From positions 1 through 7,574 of the forward strand of contig CACZRK010000344.1 in NCBI GenBank assembly GCA_902783515.1: a stretch of 7,574 nucleotides of DNA, in the 5' to 3' direction. The notes under the pieces are model-generated. The model searched no databases. It was given only the letters and a program-made list of their open reading frames with translations, and was not told the origin of the DNA. A program made the translations under genes and the position numbers. This document shows positions 6,253-7,574 of this stretch, in pieces. Each line of letters begins with the position of its first letter. Position 1 is the first letter of the stretch. This DNA comes from an uncultured Coriobacteriaceae bacterium. GTDB lineage: Bacteria > Actinomycetota > Coriobacteriia > Coriobacteriales > UMGS124.

Positions 6253-6334
6253 GATCGGAACCACCCCCGTATCAGTCGAGGCTGTCAGAATGCGCCGCCC
6301 TTCGCGACCCGACGTGTCAAACGAGACAGTGCAG

Positions 6335-6391
6335 GGGGCAAACCGTCAGGGCCGCAGGCATGTAGACCCACGGGCGTCTGCGGTCTGCCCC
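6335..6391 (-). repeat. Long imperfect inverted repeat between Fe-S and membrane genes
   Basis: Arms at 6335-6345 and 6381-6391 pair over 11 positions. The single mismatch becomes a G.U pair in the minus-strand RNA but is A/C in the plus-strand RNA, which points to function in the minus transcript. An overlapping inner pair, 6352-6357 with 6378-6383 (CCGCAG/CTGCGG, perfect), and a smaller one, 6364-6367 with 6376-6379, compete for the same bases. No T-run follows in the minus direction; TTTT at 6392-6395 would follow it in the plus direction, where no gene ends. It may be a terminator, a processing hairpin or an attenuator limiting the two downstream genes. Confidence 0.5.
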
Positions 6392-6437
6392 TTTTGCAAG
6401 CTCACATCACTTCGTGTCAGTCACACATGCGAAGATC

Positions 6438-7106
6438 TCAATAATTGGGAAGTCCAAATCCATGGCCGCCCTGCGTGAGCGTGAAGTCCACGTCGTCGCG
6501 CCACTCTTTACCGCGCAAGATATAGCGGATGGATGGGCCGTTGCCCGCATCGGGCAGGGTGTGGACCTCGTCATCTGAAAAGTCCATGCACGCCTCACCA
6601 AGCGTCTGGTCATCTCCGCCCTTGAAGCTCAGCATCGTTGGGTCGTCGTCGATGTCGCCATACCACTTCGCCAGACCAACGCACTGGCTCACGCATTGGG
6701 GCAACTTGCCCGCGTCGGTTAGATCGCGGCACATGTTGCACTTCTCGACGATGACCTTTGCCGCGTTGTAGTAGCGGACGCCATACGGGCACACAGGAAT
6801 GCAGCTCTGGCAGCCAATGCAAGCGTCCGCCTCGATCTGAACGGTGCCGTCCTCGGCAACATGCGATGCGCCGGTGGGACAGACGTCAACACAAGGCGCG
6901 TTCGTGCAGTGCTGGCACTGCAGGGGAAGGTAGTACCACTGAACGCCCTCAGGCCACGCGGACTGGTCCTGTGGCGTAATGTTCACGCGGATGACCTTGT
7001 TCCAGTAATTCCCAATCTCCACGTCGTTGACGGTCTTGCATGCGGTGTTGCATGCGGTGCAGTTGACGCAGCGGTTCAGGTCGATGACGATGGTCTTGTG
7101 CGCCAT
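6438..7106 (-). CDS. DmsB/NrfC-type four-cluster [4Fe-4S] electron-transfer subunit
   Basis: A 222-residue ferredoxin-like subunit that carries electrons to or from a molybdopterin catalytic subunit. Sixteen cysteines fall in the four groups of the family: C13/C16/C19/C23, C64/C67/C72/C76 (CQHCTNAPCVDVCP), C96/C99/C102/C106 (CIGCQSCIPVCPYG) and C123/C126/C138/C142. All are present, so four [4Fe-4S] clusters are expected. There is no signal peptide or membrane helix; family members without one either stay in the cytoplasm or are co-exported with a Tat-bearing catalytic partner. The C-terminus (PSIRYILRGKEW) is family-like. AAGGGAGGG lies 8 nt before the ATG and overlaps the end of the upstream molybdenum gene, whose stop is 3 nt away, so the pair is translationally coupled. 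The length is usual for DmsB-like proteins. Confidence 0.93.
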   Translation of the reverse strand: MAHKTIVIDLNRCVNCTACNTACKTVNDVEIGNYWNKVIRVNITPQDQSAWPEGVQWYYLPLQCQHCTNAPCVDVCPTGASHVAEDGTVQIEADACIGCQSCIPVCPYGVRYYNAAKVIVEKCNMCRDLTDAGKLPQCVSQCVGLAKWYGDIDDDPTMLSFKGGDDQTLGEACMDFSDDEVHTLPDAGNGPSIRYILRGKEWRDDVDFTLTQGGHGFGLPNY

Positions 7107-7109
7107 GGT

Positions 7110-7574
7110 CTACGCCCTCCCTTCGTACGTGGGTGCCCATTCCTTGAGACGCGGGTCAGACGCGTCGGTTATGATCTCGGTACCGTCGACGCCGCAGGGC
7201 ACGGGGTCATTGAACGGGCTGTTCTCGGGGGTTGCCTTATATATGTTCACCAGATAGCCGCGCAGCTGCGGGGCGCCCTTGCCCTCGCACTGGGCGAAGG
7301 AGTCCACCAGGCAGTTGCAGCCACACAGGTCAAAACCATGCCCAGGCTGGTCAAGCTCCGGGAACCACCACGAGTGCTCAAGGTTCACGCGACCCGGCGC
7401 CACGCAGGAGTTGACGTCGACGTTCTGACGAATCTTGCCGAACGGGGTCTCCACCCACGCCCAGTCACCAGCGACGAGACCGAGACGCTCTGCGTCCTCC
7501 GGGTTGACCTCCATGCGCGGGACCGGCCATGCCTCGCGGCACCACGGAAGCTGACGATGCTCGGTGTGGAAGTA
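7110..7574 (-). CDS. Molybdopterin (DMSO reductase superfamily) oxidoreductase, C-terminal part
   Basis: The frame is open to the right edge of the window; only the last 154 residues of a protein usually 700-1000 long are visible. The segment YFHTEHRQLPWCREAWP, then NPEDAERLGLVAGDWAWVETPFGKIRQ and LEHSWWFPE, is the molybdopterin-dinucleotide-binding C-terminal domain of the bis-MGD enzyme family. The WWFPE ending followed by a LRGYLVNIYKA tail resembles the branch that includes DmsA-like enzymes, acetylene hydratase and the catechol dehydroxylases of gut Coriobacteriia; a specific reaction cannot be assigned from this piece. A short Cys-rich stretch, DLCGCNCLVDSFAQC, lies after WWFPE. The Tat signal, N-terminal Fe-S site and Mo ligand are outside the window. 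It is the first visible gene of the minus-strand set and is coupled to the Fe-S subunit. Confidence 0.9.
   Translation of the reverse strand, partial: YFHTEHRQLPWCREAWPVPRMEVNPEDAERLGLVAGDWAWVETPFGKIRQNVDVNSCVAPGRVNLEHSWWFPELDQPGHGFDLCGCNCLVDSFAQCEGKGAPQLRGYLVNIYKATPENSPFNDPVPCGVDGTEIITDASDPRLKEWAPTYEGRA

Noticed and set aside
6315..6320. Perfect TTGACA on the minus strand as a -35 for the membrane gene
   Set aside because: At 16-18 nt downstream the sequence is CGGCGC-like, with no -10 hexamer, so no promoter is called.

Overview
The window is GC-rich with an actinobacterial look. The gene set combines a molybdopterin oxidoreductase with a four-cluster ferredoxin subunit, a TorD-type chaperone, a Tat-exported beta-propeller and a ferric-reductase-like membrane protein. 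That set fits an anaerobic gut Coriobacteriia (Eggerthellaceae-like) genome. The assignment rests on composition and gene content only; no rRNA or other marker gene is present.

Left part (1-3121). The 3' two thirds of an APC-superfamily amino-acid permease (+) ends 12 bp from a convergent three-gene operon read on the minus strand. That operon encodes an exported ComEC-like metallo-beta-lactamase-fold hydrolase (1859-3121), a DUF3006 protein (1541-1843) and a Nudix hydrolase (1036-1539, best start GTG). The genes are packed tightly: the ribosome binding site of the second overlaps the stop of the first, and the third starts 1 nt after the stop of the second.

Middle (3122-3485). This 364-bp divergent intergenic region holds a perfect TATAAT -10 for the minus operon. 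Around it is an array of CGTCAGRC-like units, many 11 bp apart and in both orientations, which resembles the direct-repeat operators of OmpR/PhoB-type regulators. A 12-bp perfect palindrome lies upstream of the plus-strand gene.

Right part (3486-7574). A TorD-family molybdoenzyme chaperone (+) ends at a 9-bp-stem hairpin. It converges on a minus-strand set that reads, in transcription order, molybdopterin oxidoreductase (C-terminal 154 residues only, runs off the window), four-cluster Fe-S subunit, ferric-reductase-like heme b membrane protein, and Tat-exported SMP-30/gluconolactonase-like propeller. The first two genes are coupled (3-nt gap). The Fe-S and membrane genes are separated by 185 bp carrying a long imperfect hairpin whose single mismatch becomes a G.U pair only in the minus-strand RNA. 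No NrfD- or DmsC-type anchor is visible, so I infer that the heme b membrane protein may carry electrons between the quinone pool and the Fe-S/Mo pair, with the propeller acting outside the membrane on a substrate or product. Third-position GC looks lower from about 4300 rightwards, consistent with a separately acquired catabolic or respiratory module.
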